DNA of 64,000 bases from CBDFNN01 sp965250215 (GTDB lineage: Bacteria; Bacteroidota; Rhodothermia; Rhodothermales; DATKEJ01): assembly GCA_965250215.1 (NCBI GenBank), contig CBDFNN010000004.1:434001-498000 (forward strand). Direction: 5' to 3'. A program made the position numbers and the translations under genes. Every line of letters starts with the position of its first letter. The first letter of the stretch is position 1. Positions 9,262-18,652 of this stretch are shown in pieces. The notes beneath the pieces are model-generated. The model did not search any database, was not told the origin of the DNA, and worked only from the letters and a program-made list of their open reading frames with translations.

Positions 9262-9372
9262 TGTATTGGCAGAGCTAGATCAAGCGCGCCCTTGTGCTTG
9301 AACACATACGAATCGAGAACCCTTTCGAAAGATTGGCGTTGAGGATTTTCTGTCTTAAATTGGCAGATCGCC

Positions 9373-9447
9373 GGGAGTTTAGCTCAGTTGGTTTAGAGCG
9401 TCTGGTTTACACCCAGAAGGTCGGGGGTTCGAATCCCTCAACTCCCA
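9373..9447 (+). tRNA. tRNA-Val (anticodon TAC)
   Basis: A full cloverleaf can be read. The acceptor arm GGGAGTT (9373-9379) pairs with AACTCCC (9440-9446). The D-arm is TAGCTCAGTTGGTTTAGAGC. The anticodon stem TCTGG/CCAGA encloses the loop TTTACAC with anticodon TAC at 9408-9410. The T-arm GGGGGTTCGAATCCCTC is canonical. The CCA end is not encoded. It decodes GUA and probably other Val codons by wobble. Confidence 0.95.
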
Positions 9448-9641
9448 CAGCATTTCATGAAAGTCGTAGTCTCGCAACATTATATATGTTAGAGGTGCAA
9501 CATAGGCACAACGGGCATCCTCTAAATGGTCTTTGACAGCACCTCGGGTCAGACGGTCTACAAGGCCTCCGAAACATCTAAATCTCCATTCTGTAATTTG
9601 CGAGGCACACGGTGCCACTCCGAAATCAAAAAAACGATCTC

Positions 9642-11030
9642 ATGAAACGAGTTGCAGAAACTAAGGCCGGTCGCGCCCTGCCCTTCATGATGATTGCACT
9701 CGCGGCGGCCGTCCTGCTACTCTCGACAACGGTCTTGCGATCGCCCTCTCAAATCGATCTCGCGATTCGGGGAGTCACGGTCATCAACGTGCGAGCCGGT
9801 TCGGCTCAAGCTGATCAAACGATTCTAATTGAAGGCGATCGCATCGTAGAGCTTGGATCTAAGGATTCGATTCCTATTCCCACGAGTGCAAGGGTAGTGG
9901 ACGGTGAGAACCTTTTCGCGGTGCCCGGTTTCGCAGACTTACACGTCCACATGGAGGCCGATGACTTGCCATTGTTTTTGGCCAACGGCGTGACTCTCGT
10001 GCGGGAGATGAATGGTTCGGCCGTGACCTTGGAACTTCGAAGCAAAGTTCGCAGCGGCGAACTAATCGGCCCGGAAATGTACGTGACTGGTCCCTTGCTC
10101 GCCGGCACGGCGCAATCGCACCGACATAAGATCATCCAGAGCGTAGAGGAGGCCCGAGCTGAAGTAGAACAAGAGGCGCGCGCTGGTTACGATTTCGTCA
10201 AGGTATACGACGGCCTTTCATTGGATGTGTATCGAGCGATTATTGCAACAGCGCAGGAGCACGACATGCCAGTGATCGGGCACATTCCCGAAGCGGTGGG
10301 GATTGACTCCGTGCTTCGAAGCGGACAGCAGGCAATTGAACATATTGAAAAGATCGTCAATGCTACTGTAGGTCACGACCTAGACATGGCGAGAATTCCG
10401 GGAATCGTCGATCAGATTGAGCGAGCGAATATTACTGTCACTCCAACCATCGCGGTAATGGAGATCCTGAGCGATCGACGATCGGCATGGTTCGACGCTT
10501 TGTTCACCCGTCCGGAAATGGCATATACCCCACCGAGCGTGCGGGGGTGGTGGGATTCTCTGCGAGATCGCGATAGAGCGGGAGGTGCAGATCATGCGGC
10601 GTCGGGCACGGACTCTGTAGTTGTAGGCGGTTCGAATAGATGGATCGAGTTCCAGCGCGCTTTGACTCGTGGTCTTGCTGAGGCAGGAGTTCCCTTGTTG
10701 GTTGGCACGGACACCCCCAATCCTTTGTTGGTACCCGGGTTCTCGATTCATCACGAAATGGAAGCGCTTGAGCGGGCCGGCCTTGAACGGTCCGATATCC
10801 TGCGCGCGGCAACACTCGGCGCGGCGGAATACCTTGGCATTGCCGATAGAAGGGGCGTCATTGAGTCCGGTATGCGTGCCGACATTGTGTTAGTCGCCGG
10901 CAATCCATTGGAGGACCTTGCTCAGCTCAGAAAGGTGCACGGTGTTGTACTCGGCGGCAATTGGCTGCCACGTGCAGAATTGGACGAAAAATTAGCAGAG
11001 GTCGCGGCCCGCCGCGTACCAACTCGCTAA
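9642..11030 (+). CDS. Membrane-anchored amidohydrolase (imidazolonepropionase/prolidase-like)
   Basis: I start at ATG 9642 (462 aa); a GTG at 9612 would add ten residues. Residues about 13-35 are a hydrophobic signal or anchor (LPFMMIALAAAVLLLSTTVL), so the enzyme is predicted to be periplasmic. The catalytic barrel has the amidohydrolase ligands in order: HVHM after PGFADL, a lysine in FVKVYDG that can be the carboxylated bridge, VIGHIPE, AIEHIEK and the aspartate in VGTDTPNP. The C-terminal beta-sandwich ends GMRADIVLVAGNPLEDL, which is diagnostic of the superfamily. Members hydrolyse amide bonds in peptides or cyclic amides, and the substrate here is open. It directly follows the tRNA and has no operon partner. 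Confidence 0.88.
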   Translation: MKRVAETKAGRALPFMMIALAAAVLLLSTTVLRSPSQIDLAIRGVTVINVRAGSAQADQTILIEGDRIVELGSKDSIPIPTSARVVDGENLFAVPGFADLHVHMEADDLPLFLANGVTLVREMNGSAVTLELRSKVRSGELIGPEMYVTGPLLAGTAQSHRHKIIQSVEEARAEVEQEARAGYDFVKVYDGLSLDVYRAIIATAQEHDMPVIGHIPEAVGIDSVLRSGQQAIEHIEKIVNATVGHDLDMARIPGIVDQIERANITVTPTIAVMEILSDRRSAWFDALFTRPEMAYTPPSVRGWWDSLRDRDRAGGADHAASGTDSVVVGGSNRWIEFQRALTRGLAEAGVPLLVGTDTPNPLLVPGFSIHHEMEALERAGLERSDILRAATLGAAEYLGIADRRGVIESGMRADIVLVAGNPLEDLAQLRKVHGVVLGGNWLPRAELDEKLAEVAARRVPTR

Positions 11031-11092
11031 ATGGTTTTAAGGTCGAATTTGTTAATAGGGTGATACTTCCACACATCGTAATGAGTGGCTAG

Positions 11093-11178
11093 GATATAGA
11101 CGGCGAGGTGGCAGGCGACCAGTCCGGTAGATCGGTGTCGCTCTCGGCGAATGGAAGCCGTGTGGGCACCGATTTGCA
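11093..11178 (+). pseudogene. Remnant of an FG-GAP-like DIDGE...SVSLSADG repeat
   Basis: Translated from 11093 these bases read DIDGEVAGDQSGRSVSLSA and then NGSRV, which matches the repeat unit of the decayed gene at 25.3-26.3 kb. There is no start, no surrounding frame, and the match stops abruptly. It is a stranded fragment of a repeat-protein gene left between two unrelated genes. Confidence 0.7.
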
Positions 11179-11205
11179 GCCCACCTAGCCAAGCTCTTTG
11201 TCGAG

Positions 11206-12714
11206 CTAGGATTCCAATCTAAAGACCTCAGCGAAATAGCCAGTCAATTCTCCAAGCACTTCCTTTTCCACTTCTATCCCTGCCAAAATCTTAGCAAGCC
11301 TTTTCTTGTATTCGACTTGCATTTGCCGGCCAATCTGAATGCGTTGCGCCTGCGGGGATCCTGCTCCGTGCAGGGACTCCGTTAAATAGCCAACGGCGTT
11401 TCTTCCCAAGGTCATATTTTCTATAAGCCTAAGAATTCTGACTCGATCCTCGGTCTCAACACTCTCCTTTGCTTTCAAATATTTCTTAAGCAGCTTTCCA
11501 ATTTCTGGATGATTTAGATCCTTCTCTGAAGGCATAGTCGCGACGAGTCCTCCCGCCAGATCTTGCGCCATTCGACCTATGTCATAGGGCATTTTGGTGA
11601 CGTGATGTTTACATACATTTGCGAGCATATCGTCACAAATAAAGGCCCCCGATTCGAGCTCCTTTCCTTGGTGTGAAGAGGCTATTCCAGTCGCGTAGAC
11701 CGTTTCATTTAGATGAGTCATCTCCACCAACTTATCCTTTATATGAGATGCCTTCTCCACGCCGTTGAACTCCGCGATTGTAGCTGCTGCTCCGATTAAT
11801 ACATCTCCCACACCACTCTTGCAGACATAACTCCTTCGGTGATAGGTCGTGAATCGTTCAACCAGCATGGAGGCAAATTCCACCTCACCATCCATAAAAA
11901 TCATTTCATTTGGAATGAAAACGCGGTCGAAAATCACCAATGCTTCTTGCCCGCCGAAGCGCTGATTGCCTACATCGATCGATCCTCCCTCCATGGCTCT
12001 GGTGTCACAGGACTGACGACCATAGATGTAGGTGATACCCTCATTGTCAACCGGAAGTGCTCCGACGATCGCGTAGTCTTTGTCGGCCTCACTCAATCTC
12101 ATAGTGGGCATGATGACCATCCAATGGGAATTGATACAGCCCGTCTGATGCGCTTTAGCTCCAGTAACAAATACTCCCTCAATATTTCGAGCTACGACGT
12201 GTAGAAAGAGATCGGGGTCACTTTGCTGATGAGGTGCAAGACTTCTATCTCCTTTGACGTCCGTCATCGCCCCGCCGATGACAAAGTTGCGAGAGTGCAT
12301 CCTTTTCACGAAATCAAGGAAGCGATTGTGGTAAGGCGTACCATACTTCTTATCGATTTCGAAAGTCGTCGAATGCAAGGTATTGATGGCATCCATGCCA
12401 ACACATCGTTGAAAGCAAGTGCCCGTAAGCTGACCCAATTTCCGCTGCATCTTGTTTTGGTGGACCAGATCCTCCTTGCTTCCACAGACATGTAAAAAAC
12501 GGCTGATCCGCTCTCCAGTGAAGGGAGAGATACTCGATGCGAGCTCCGGCTCTCGAACAGCGAGATCGTAGGTCTCAGCTATGGCATTAATCGACGGGCG
12601 AATCATGGGGTGATCAACCGGTTCATCCACCGTCTCTCCGAAGAGATAGACTTTGAGATTCCGACCACGCAGACTCTCGATGTAATCCGAGCCCGATTCG
12701 ATTCTATTTTTCAT
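11206..12714 (-). CDS. 4-hydroxybutyryl-CoA dehydratase / vinylacetyl-CoA isomerase family protein
   Basis: The protein is 502 aa, the usual length for this FAD and [4Fe-4S] family (HpaB superfamily). The cluster ligands of the clostridial enzyme (C99, C103, H292, C299) are matched here by C100 and C104 in TCFQRC, then H292 and C298 in YHRRSYVCKSGVGD; the last spacing is one residue shorter. The AHQTG segment (T191) and E257 also match known active-site positions. The family dehydrates 4-hydroxybutyryl-CoA to crotonyl-CoA by a ketyl-radical route, or isomerises vinylacetyl-CoA. The adjacent short-chain dehydrogenase would fit CoA-linked hydroxy-acid metabolism. HpaB-type monooxygenase is less likely given the four cluster ligands. 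Confidence 0.82.
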   Translation of the reverse strand: MKNRIESGSDYIESLRGRNLKVYLFGETVDEPVDHPMIRPSINAIAETYDLAVREPELASSISPFTGERISRFLHVCGSKEDLVHQNKMQRKLGQLTGTCFQRCVGMDAINTLHSTTFEIDKKYGTPYHNRFLDFVKRMHSRNFVIGGAMTDVKGDRSLAPHQQSDPDLFLHVVARNIEGVFVTGAKAHQTGCINSHWMVIMPTMRLSEADKDYAIVGALPVDNEGITYIYGRQSCDTRAMEGGSIDVGNQRFGGQEALVIFDRVFIPNEMIFMDGEVEFASMLVERFTTYHRRSYVCKSGVGDVLIGAAATIAEFNGVEKASHIKDKLVEMTHLNETVYATGIASSHQGKELESGAFICDDMLANVCKHHVTKMPYDIGRMAQDLAGGLVATMPSEKDLNHPEIGKLLKKYLKAKESVETEDRVRILRLIENMTLGRNAVGYLTESLHGAGSPQAQRIQIGRQMQVEYKKRLAKILAGIEVEKEVLGELTGYFAEVFRLES

Positions 12715-12852
12715 AGTCCTATATATATTCTCGGGTCCGGCCGAAAGAAAGAATCCTAGCGCTCTCCAGATTCACTCGAACTGGCTAGTCTTGTAGCGAC
12801 CATCCAACGCTGCCGCCAAACCTCTACAAACATTCTATCTTTCAAAAAAGGA

Positions 12853-13707
12853 TTACTCCGATCCAGTCAGAGGTAGATTCCACTCCGTCTCTGGCTTGGA
12901 TATCTTCGACCAGAATTTCCTGATCTCTTTGACACTTGGTCCATTTTCAAAGCGATGACCTTCCGATTGATCATAATAAAACTCCCTGATCTCTTCACCC
13001 CAAATACCAAAAATTCGACCTGTCACATTCTTGGCCTCATCTGAAGCCAAAAACACTACCAGTGGAGAAATTCTATCTGGCGTCAAATCTTCTCCTACCG
13101 CATCGAGATCTTCGGTCATCCTGGTTTTTGCCAAGGGCATAATCGCATTGCAACGAACACCCATTCTTGCAAACTCGATCGCGGTCACTCTCGTCAGACC
13201 AGCAATTCCAGCTTTTGCGACGGCGTAGTTGGCCTGTCCAAAATTACCAATTAGACCTGTTGTTGAAGTAGTGTTGATAATCGCTCCGCCTTCTCCTTGC
13301 TCTTTGAAAATATGGCCGGCAATCTGAGTGCATAACCAGCTACCTTTGGCGTGAACATCCATGACTTGATTCCAATCATCATCGGTCATTTTGAGGAGAG
13401 ATCGATCTCGCAAAATCCCTGCATTGTTGACCAGAACATCAATGCGTCCAAAAGAATCGAGAGCCGCTCCGATAATAGATTCTGCCCCGGTCCTTGAGGC
13501 GACAGATGCTCGATTGGCGACGGCCTCACCACCTAAGTCTCTGATTTCTTGAACAACTGCTTCTGCGAGAAGCAATCCTGCCTGACTTCCATCTCTTTGC
13601 ACACCAAGATCGTTGACAACTACACAGTAGCCTGCCGCCGCAAAGGCAAGGGCATGACATCGCCCGATCCCACCACCGGCTCCCGTTATGATCGCAACTT
13701 TCTTCAA
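12853..13707 (-). CDS. Short-chain dehydrogenase, MFE-2-type 3-hydroxyacyl-CoA dehydrogenase-like
   Basis: The protein is 284 aa and starts at TTG 13707, which is required to include the first strand KKVAIITGAGGGIG. It has the cofactor motif TGAGGGIG, NNAG near residue 92, and the catalytic S-Y-K triad in NTTSTTG...QANYAVAKAG. The early segment VVVNDLGVQRDG is typical of SDRs related to the peroxisomal multifunctional enzyme 2 dehydrogenase domain, which oxidises (3R)-hydroxyacyl-CoA with NAD. The region after 230 carries the extended tail of that subgroup (YYDQSEGHRFENGPSVKEI). It lies between the serine hydrolase and the dehydratase-like gene on the same strand with short gaps, so all three may be co-transcribed. 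Confidence 0.85.
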   Translation of the reverse strand: MKKVAIITGAGGGIGRCHALAFAAAGYCVVVNDLGVQRDGSQAGLLLAEAVVQEIRDLGGEAVANRASVASRTGAESIIGAALDSFGRIDVLVNNAGILRDRSLLKMTDDDWNQVMDVHAKGSWLCTQIAGHIFKEQGEGGAIINTTSTTGLIGNFGQANYAVAKAGIAGLTRVTAIEFARMGVRCNAIMPLAKTRMTEDLDAVGEDLTPDRISPLVVFLASDEAKNVTGRIFGIWGEEIREFYYDQSEGHRFENGPSVKEIRKFWSKISKPETEWNLPLTGSE

Positions 13708-13723
13708 TTAGTCTTAAGTATTT

Positions 13724-13755
13724 GCTCAGCTCCTCAAATCCCAGCCCCACAGCCC
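13724..13755 (-). repeat. Degenerate 8-bp repeat directly after a stop codon
   Basis: Immediately after the TAG of the serine hydrolase gene, the minus strand reads GGGCTGTG, GGGCTGGG, ATTTGAGG and AGCTGAGC. This keeps the period and sequence of the GGGGCTGA array at 2508-2554 and looks like a decayed member of the same repeat family. Confidence 0.5.
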
Positions 13756-15075
13756 CTAATCAATAATCGCTTGATAGGTCGCCGTGACAAACTGGTCCCG
13801 AATTGGAAAATGGCCAAAGGGAAGCAACTGCGTCCAGACCATTCCGATCATCTCTTCCTCTGGATCGATGAAGAAAAAAGTGTTCGCCATTCCGGCCCAT
13901 CCATACATGCCTCTCGTCGTTGGAAGCTTCGTTTTTGCAGGATTCATGTTGACACGAACACCGAGACCAAAACCCCAACCCGGGGCATACTCACCCTGCT
14001 TCAGGTGGTTGGATCTCATCAACTCGACCGTCTTTCTTCCGAGCAAACGAACTCCGTCAAGCTCACCATCGTTCAAAAGCATTCGTGTAAACTTTAGGTA
14101 GTCATGAGCCGTGGAGACCAGTCCACCACCGCCTGAATGCATCGTTCGCGGAGCTATGAATTGACTGGTTGAACCGCTGTCCGCAACAACCAGGCCGCCA
14201 CTTTTGTCCCATTCATAATTGACAGCAAATCGGTCCAATTCATCATTTCTCACATCGAATCTTGTATTCGACATCTCAAGGAGATCGAAGATATTCGTCT
14301 TTAGAAAATCTCCAAACTTCTCTCCTGAAACTCGTTCAATCAAGGCACCTAGCATATCAGTAGAAACAGAGTAGTACCACGATTCTCCTGGTTCGTTTAT
14401 CAAGGGCAATTTTGCCATTCGTTCAATAAAGTCATCTAGATCATTGGCTTGAAGAGGATTAACATCCCAATAAAGAGAGTCAACCGCAGTCGCGCTAAAT
14501 ACTCCGTAGCTAAAACCTGAAGTATGTGTCATGAGATCATGGATCGTGATTGGCCTCTTCGGTTTTCTTCTTTTTGATCCGTCCTTTGCGTTTGCATCGT
14601 AAACCATAAGGCCCTTTAACTCAGGTATGTATTGTTGTACAGGGTCCGACAAAAGAAAATGTCCTTGCTCGTACAACATTAGTGCCGCCACTGTAGTGAT
14701 GGGCTTCGACATCGAGTAGATTCTAAAAATAGTGTCCTCGGTCATTGGAAGCCTGCGATCTAGATTCCGATACCCGTAATATTCCTCGTGCACAAGTTCT
14801 CCTTTTCTATAGACCATTGAGATGACGCCCCCGAGCTTGTCGTCGTCAACATACTTCTGCATTATAGGCTTAATCCGGTCTAGTCTCTCCTCGGACATTC
14901 CTGAGTTCTCGAAACTATTCTTTCTTGCCTCTTCCGAATTGGGCAGCTCGGAAATCATGACTTCTTTCCTCGATTCAAGATCCAAATTACTTGATCTTGG
15001 TGTCACGGCGGTTTGACTAGCGGAACAAGATGCCAGTAGGAGACAGATGATAGATAGTCTAAAGATCTTGGACAT
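13756..15075 (-). CDS. Serine hydrolase, beta-lactamase/esterase EstB family, lipoprotein
   Basis: I use ATG 15075 (439 aa) rather than the TTG four codons upstream, because MSKIFRLSIICLLLASC then forms a lipoprotein signal with LASC as the lipobox. The catalytic serine and lysine are in YSMSKPIT (SxxK), and the tyrosine motif is WYYSVSTDMLG (YxS). Family VIII esterases and penicillin-binding-like hydrolases share these residues. The segment HTSGFSYG and the late motif MYGWAGMANTFFFIDP (in place of the H/KxG box) are typical of the EstB branch. It probably cleaves esters or amides in the periplasm. It sits between the symporter and the SDR on one strand and may supply their substrate. Confidence 0.88.
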   Translation of the reverse strand: MSKIFRLSIICLLLASCSASQTAVTPRSSNLDLESRKEVMISELPNSEEARKNSFENSGMSEERLDRIKPIMQKYVDDDKLGGVISMVYRKGELVHEEYYGYRNLDRRLPMTEDTIFRIYSMSKPITTVAALMLYEQGHFLLSDPVQQYIPELKGLMVYDANAKDGSKRRKPKRPITIHDLMTHTSGFSYGVFSATAVDSLYWDVNPLQANDLDDFIERMAKLPLINEPGESWYYSVSTDMLGALIERVSGEKFGDFLKTNIFDLLEMSNTRFDVRNDELDRFAVNYEWDKSGGLVVADSGSTSQFIAPRTMHSGGGGLVSTAHDYLKFTRMLLNDGELDGVRLLGRKTVELMRSNHLKQGEYAPGWGFGLGVRVNMNPAKTKLPTTRGMYGWAGMANTFFFIDPEEEMIGMVWTQLLPFGHFPIRDQFVTATYQAIID

Positions 15076-15260
15076 GTTCAATACCAATCTTTGTTAATTT
15101 CGGGGATTCGAGAGCGAGTCGAGTTTGCATTCACCGCACTTGGGGCCGCTTCATTATACTCACTATCCGAACAACATTTAAGTCTTCTGCGAGCGTAGAG
15201 CTATTTTAAAATCCACCCAATACTCAGCACTGGCACATGCTACAGCATGACGCCACCCTG

Positions 15261-16736
15261 CTACATATCCATCACAGCCTCCACGTCCTGATCCAGGACG
15301 GGCGGACGAGATAAGAACGATATACCGATAAATACAATGAGCGAAACCAGTAGAGCAAAGGCACCTACATCGAAGTTGAAAGGCATGGCAACCTTGCCAA
15401 CCTTCAGACCAAAATTCAAGACGAGAGAAATCACGATCGCTGCATTTGCTGCGAAAGGAGTAGCCCGCTTCCAGTTTAGCCCGAGGGTGACAACAGGAAC
15501 CAAAGCCGCCGCGAAAGTACCCCATCCGAAGGCACCAAGAATGGCCACCAAGTCGTCCATATAAAGTGCAAAAAGAGCCGCCACTACGGCAAGGACAACA
15601 GTAATTATTCTAGCCCATAACAATTCATTCGAAACTGACTTCCCAAAGGCCCCTGGCAAATCATGAATAAGGGCAGCTGTCCCAATATTCAGGAAGCCAT
15701 CTGCAGTGGACATGATTGCTGCGAATAAAGCTGCGAAGACGATCCCCGCCAAAACGGGATGTGCGTAATTCTGAAGGAACTCTGCAGCGGCTGAATCAGC
15801 CGACTCGAGGGGAGGATGCCCAGCGGTCACGACAAGTGCTCTCATTACCAAACCAAGACCAATCCACAAAAGTCCCGTCAAAAAATATCCACCCATGGAG
15901 ACGGCAAAGATGCTTTTCGTATCGCTCACCTTTTTGGTCATCATCAGCTTTGTAATTACATGAGGCTGACCAGAAGCTCCCAGTGCGAACACAAAGAACC
16001 AAGAAAGACAACCTACCATGCCGAGGGTACCCCAAGGTAGAATGGCTCCCGGATCATCCGCCATGATCGCCTGACTGATACCCGTCATGCCGCCATCGAA
16101 GGTAGTGAGGATAGTGACAAAGACGAGTACACCAGCAATGGCCATGATAGCGCCTTGAAAAAGATCGGTGTATATCGATGCCAATATTCCTCCTGTCACC
16201 GTATAGAAAACCAAGACGCCTACGGCCAGGAATACACACCACTCCAAAGATATCGATGCAAAGACTTCAGCTTCTAGGAGGATGTCGCGCAAGACAATAG
16301 CCATGGCCAATATTTGAGTCGCTAGATAGCCCATAACCCCAAGAAGTATGGCGACGGCAACCCATGCCCGGACGGAATTCGACTTGTATCTGGCTTTAAC
16401 CACATCAGGAAGCGATATACAGTCTCGAAGTTCGGCGAAGAGTCGAATTCTCTTTCCGAGAAGGGCAAAGGTGACGGTGAATCCGAGGCCAGCGGATACA
16501 ACCATCCAGATTGAACTCATCCCCATTCGATAAACTAAGCCAGGTCCACCAACCAGTCCGAATCCACTCATCGTGCTAGAGAAAACCGCAAATGCTGTTA
16601 GCATGACGCCAAGATTGCGTCCTGCCATAAAAAAATCAGCCGTCGATTTTGTCTTCTTAAGAGACCATATCCCGACAAGGATACATATCAAGAGATATAC
16701 TCCAACACAGACAAGAATGGTGTAGGAGGACTCCAC
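15261..16736 (-). CDS. Sodium:solute symporter family (SSS) transporter
   Basis: The 491-aa protein has about 13 hydrophobic helices and the SSS hallmarks: DFFMAGRNLG after the first helix, FSSTMSGFGLVGGPGLVYRMG in helix 2, and the YTVTGGILASIYTDLFQG segment of the sodium-site region. Such proteins use the sodium gradient to import organic acids, sugars or proline. The GTG start at 16736 shares one base with the TAG stop of the upstream small membrane gene, which points to translational coupling. Together with the hydrolase, SDR and dehydratase-like enzyme downstream, a carboxylate substrate is plausible, but this is inference from neighbours. Confidence 0.92.
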   Translation of the reverse strand: MESSYTILVCVGVYLLICILVGIWSLKKTKSTADFFMAGRNLGVMLTAFAVFSSTMSGFGLVGGPGLVYRMGMSSIWMVVSAGLGFTVTFALLGKRIRLFAELRDCISLPDVVKARYKSNSVRAWVAVAILLGVMGYLATQILAMAIVLRDILLEAEVFASISLEWCVFLAVGVLVFYTVTGGILASIYTDLFQGAIMAIAGVLVFVTILTTFDGGMTGISQAIMADDPGAILPWGTLGMVGCLSWFFVFALGASGQPHVITKLMMTKKVSDTKSIFAVSMGGYFLTGLLWIGLGLVMRALVVTAGHPPLESADSAAAEFLQNYAHPVLAGIVFAALFAAIMSTADGFLNIGTAALIHDLPGAFGKSVSNELLWARIITVVLAVVAALFALYMDDLVAILGAFGWGTFAAALVPVVTLGLNWKRATPFAANAAIVISLVLNFGLKVGKVAMPFNFDVGAFALLVSLIVFIGISFLSRPPVLDQDVEAVMDM

Positions 16737-17254
16737 TAATTTGACCTTCGATTTGCAAGGAGCTCATCGAATCGCTGCTGATCCTCTTCGCTAAAAACCC
16801 AGCTACTGAATTTCATATAAAAAACGAATCCAAAAAGGATCGGATAGAACCCAAGCCCAAAGAGCATCCAGGATGTAGAGATGGGAAATCCTGCAAACAT
16901 GTTCGTCGATCCACCTTGATAGGTCGCGAGACAAACGCTTATCAGAATCATGTAGACCAGAAAATAGCCTGTCAGGAATTTTCGCGAAGCGTCTATCCTC
17001 TTTGGCCTAGAAAGACCGATCATAACAACAAAGAAAAAAACAAAAAGAAGAAGTGGTCCAAAGAAATAAAGAAGCCCCGAGGACATCTCGGCCTGCCCAT
17101 TTGTGCTCTTAAGCATTTGGGGAAAATCAGGATGGGCCTGGAATAGAGTTGAGACATCTCTATTCGCATAGGCCAGAATCAGTAGATAAATCAGAAGGAG
17201 ACAGCACGATATCAGAAGGCCTAAAAAAAGTGGATCTCTGTTTTTGAGTGTCAT
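16736..17254 (-). CDS. Four-helix membrane protein coupled to the SSS symporter
   Basis: The protein is 172 aa with four predicted transmembrane helices (about 11-31, 58-80, 92-112 and 122-145) and a charged C-terminal tail (FSEEDQQRFDELLANRRS). I do not recognise a named family. Its stop codon overlaps the GTG start of the symporter by one base, so the two are almost certainly translated together. Small membrane partners of SSS transporters (as in acetate and pantothenate systems) are known, and a similar accessory role is a reasonable guess. No enzymatic motif is seen. Confidence 0.7.
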   Translation of the reverse strand: MTLKNRDPLFLGLLISCCLLLIYLLILAYANRDVSTLFQAHPDFPQMLKSTNGQAEMSSGLLYFFGPLLLFVFFFVVMIGLSRPKRIDASRKFLTGYFLVYMILISVCLATYQGGSTNMFAGFPISTSWMLFGLGFYPILFGFVFYMKFSSWVFSEEDQQRFDELLANRRSN

Positions 17255-17478
17255 GTGAGAAGTTGACCAGAACAGCGGAGAGTTGCAAGAAGAACTTGAC
17301 CCAATTAAGAAAGATACAGACGGAAGGAACAGGCCCGTTTAGAGGTATTTGTAGCTAGGGTATTAGACAGCCATTGGCTTTGTTGACTTATGGGAAACAT
17401 GCGCCATGCTAGCCCTGTCCGAAGATGCAGCTCTTAGCGAAATGGAATTCAGATCTCACTACATAATGGGAAAAACAA

Positions 17479-18585
17479 ATGAGTCTAAAGATGAACTCGC
17501 CGGCCGACAAAGCCAATTCGGTAGTCGCTGCAGGAGCATCCATACAGCTATTCAAGGCCGCTGGTACGCCATTTCAAGCCAAGCAACATTCTCTCGATCA
17601 TGACTTGCAAGCGGGTGAGGCTTTGCTTCGAATTCGGCTTGCGACGATCTGCGGCTCCGATCTGCATACCATCTCCGGTGCCCGCAGAGAGGATACACCC
17701 TGCATTCTAGGGCACGAGGCCCTTGGCGAAATCGTCGAATTACGTGACCTTGTCGGCTTTGCTATAGGAGATCGTGTTACCTGGACTATTGCTGACAGCT
17801 GTGGCGAATGTGCCTACTGCACCACCTACGATATGCCCGAGAAATGTTTAAAGCTGTTTAAGTACGGTCATGCCTCGATACACAAAGGCAGCGGTTTGAA
17901 TGGTTGCTATTCCTCTCACGTACTTATTCGTGCTGGAACCACCATGGTGAAAATTCCCGATGTGGTATCCGATGCTGCTGCGGCTCCAGCGAACTGTGCC
18001 TTGGCGACAATGGTAAATGCCATCGAAAAGATGACGGTTGTGCCAGAAAGCGTTGTCGTTCAAGGTGGCGGCCTTCTTGGTCTGTATGGCTGTGCGATTC
18101 TACGCCACCGCGGCGTCAAACATGTTTATTGCACCGAGATCAACAAATCCAGATTTGGGCTCATCGAGCGATTTGGTGCTACGCCGATTGACGTCAGGGA
18201 TTGGGTCGAGGCAAATCGTCAGATACATGATGCCCACCCCTTGGGTGTGGATGCCGTTTTTGAGGTCGCCGGCGTGAAGCAGCTCGTCGCTCAAGGGCTT
18301 GAGCTCCTTCGCTGTGGAGGCTTCTATGCCTTAGTTGGCCTTGTGCATCCTGATTCGGATCTTGGCATCACGGCGGAGCAAGTTATTCGCAAAAATCTGA
18401 CTATCCGCGGAATACACAACTATGGGCCGAAACATCTGAAGGAAGCCGTGGAGTTTTTGGAAGAGACTATGTCCGTCTATCCTTACGCTGATTTGGTAAG
18501 TCCGCCATTTCCTCTTGCAAAGTTAGAGGATGCCGTGGCCGAGGCAAAACGCAAGAAGTGGGCCCGGGTGTCCATTCAACCATAA
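17479..18585 (+). CDS. Zinc-dependent alcohol dehydrogenase, phosphonate-catabolism type (HpnZ-like)
   Basis: The protein is 368 aa, a medium-chain dehydrogenase. The catalytic zinc ligands are visible in ATICGSDLHTISG and GHEALGEIV, and the structural-zinc loop in DSCGECAYCTTYDMPEKC. The nucleotide-binding turn is VVQGGGLLGLYG. The overall pattern, including the early RLATICGSDLHT and the NCALATMVNAIEK segment, recalls the putative phosphonate-associated alcohol dehydrogenases (HpnZ model). In support, the next gene, 67 bp downstream on the same strand, is an organophosphate antiporter. I cannot exclude a general sorbitol- or threonine-type enzyme. The start at 17479 is uncertain; ATG 17491 is a close alternative. 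Confidence 0.82.
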   Translation: MSLKMNSPADKANSVVAAGASIQLFKAAGTPFQAKQHSLDHDLQAGEALLRIRLATICGSDLHTISGARREDTPCILGHEALGEIVELRDLVGFAIGDRVTWTIADSCGECAYCTTYDMPEKCLKLFKYGHASIHKGSGLNGCYSSHVLIRAGTTMVKIPDVVSDAAAAPANCALATMVNAIEKMTVVPESVVVQGGGLLGLYGCAILRHRGVKHVYCTEINKSRFGLIERFGATPIDVRDWVEANRQIHDAHPLGVDAVFEVAGVKQLVAQGLELLRCGGFYALVGLVHPDSDLGITAEQVIRKNLTIRGIHNYGPKHLKEAVEFLEETMSVYPYADLVSPPFPLAKLEDAVAEAKRKKWARVSIQP

Positions 18586-18652
18586 TGATGCTATCCAAGA
18601 CGACCCTAGCAACAATGCATCCTAGCAAGAGGCCGCCATCGGCATCTAAAGC

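Noticed and set aside
9379..9618. Minus-strand frame overlapping the tRNA
   Set aside because: The product contains a translation of the tRNA gene (WELRDSNPRPSGCKPDALN), a well-known artefact.
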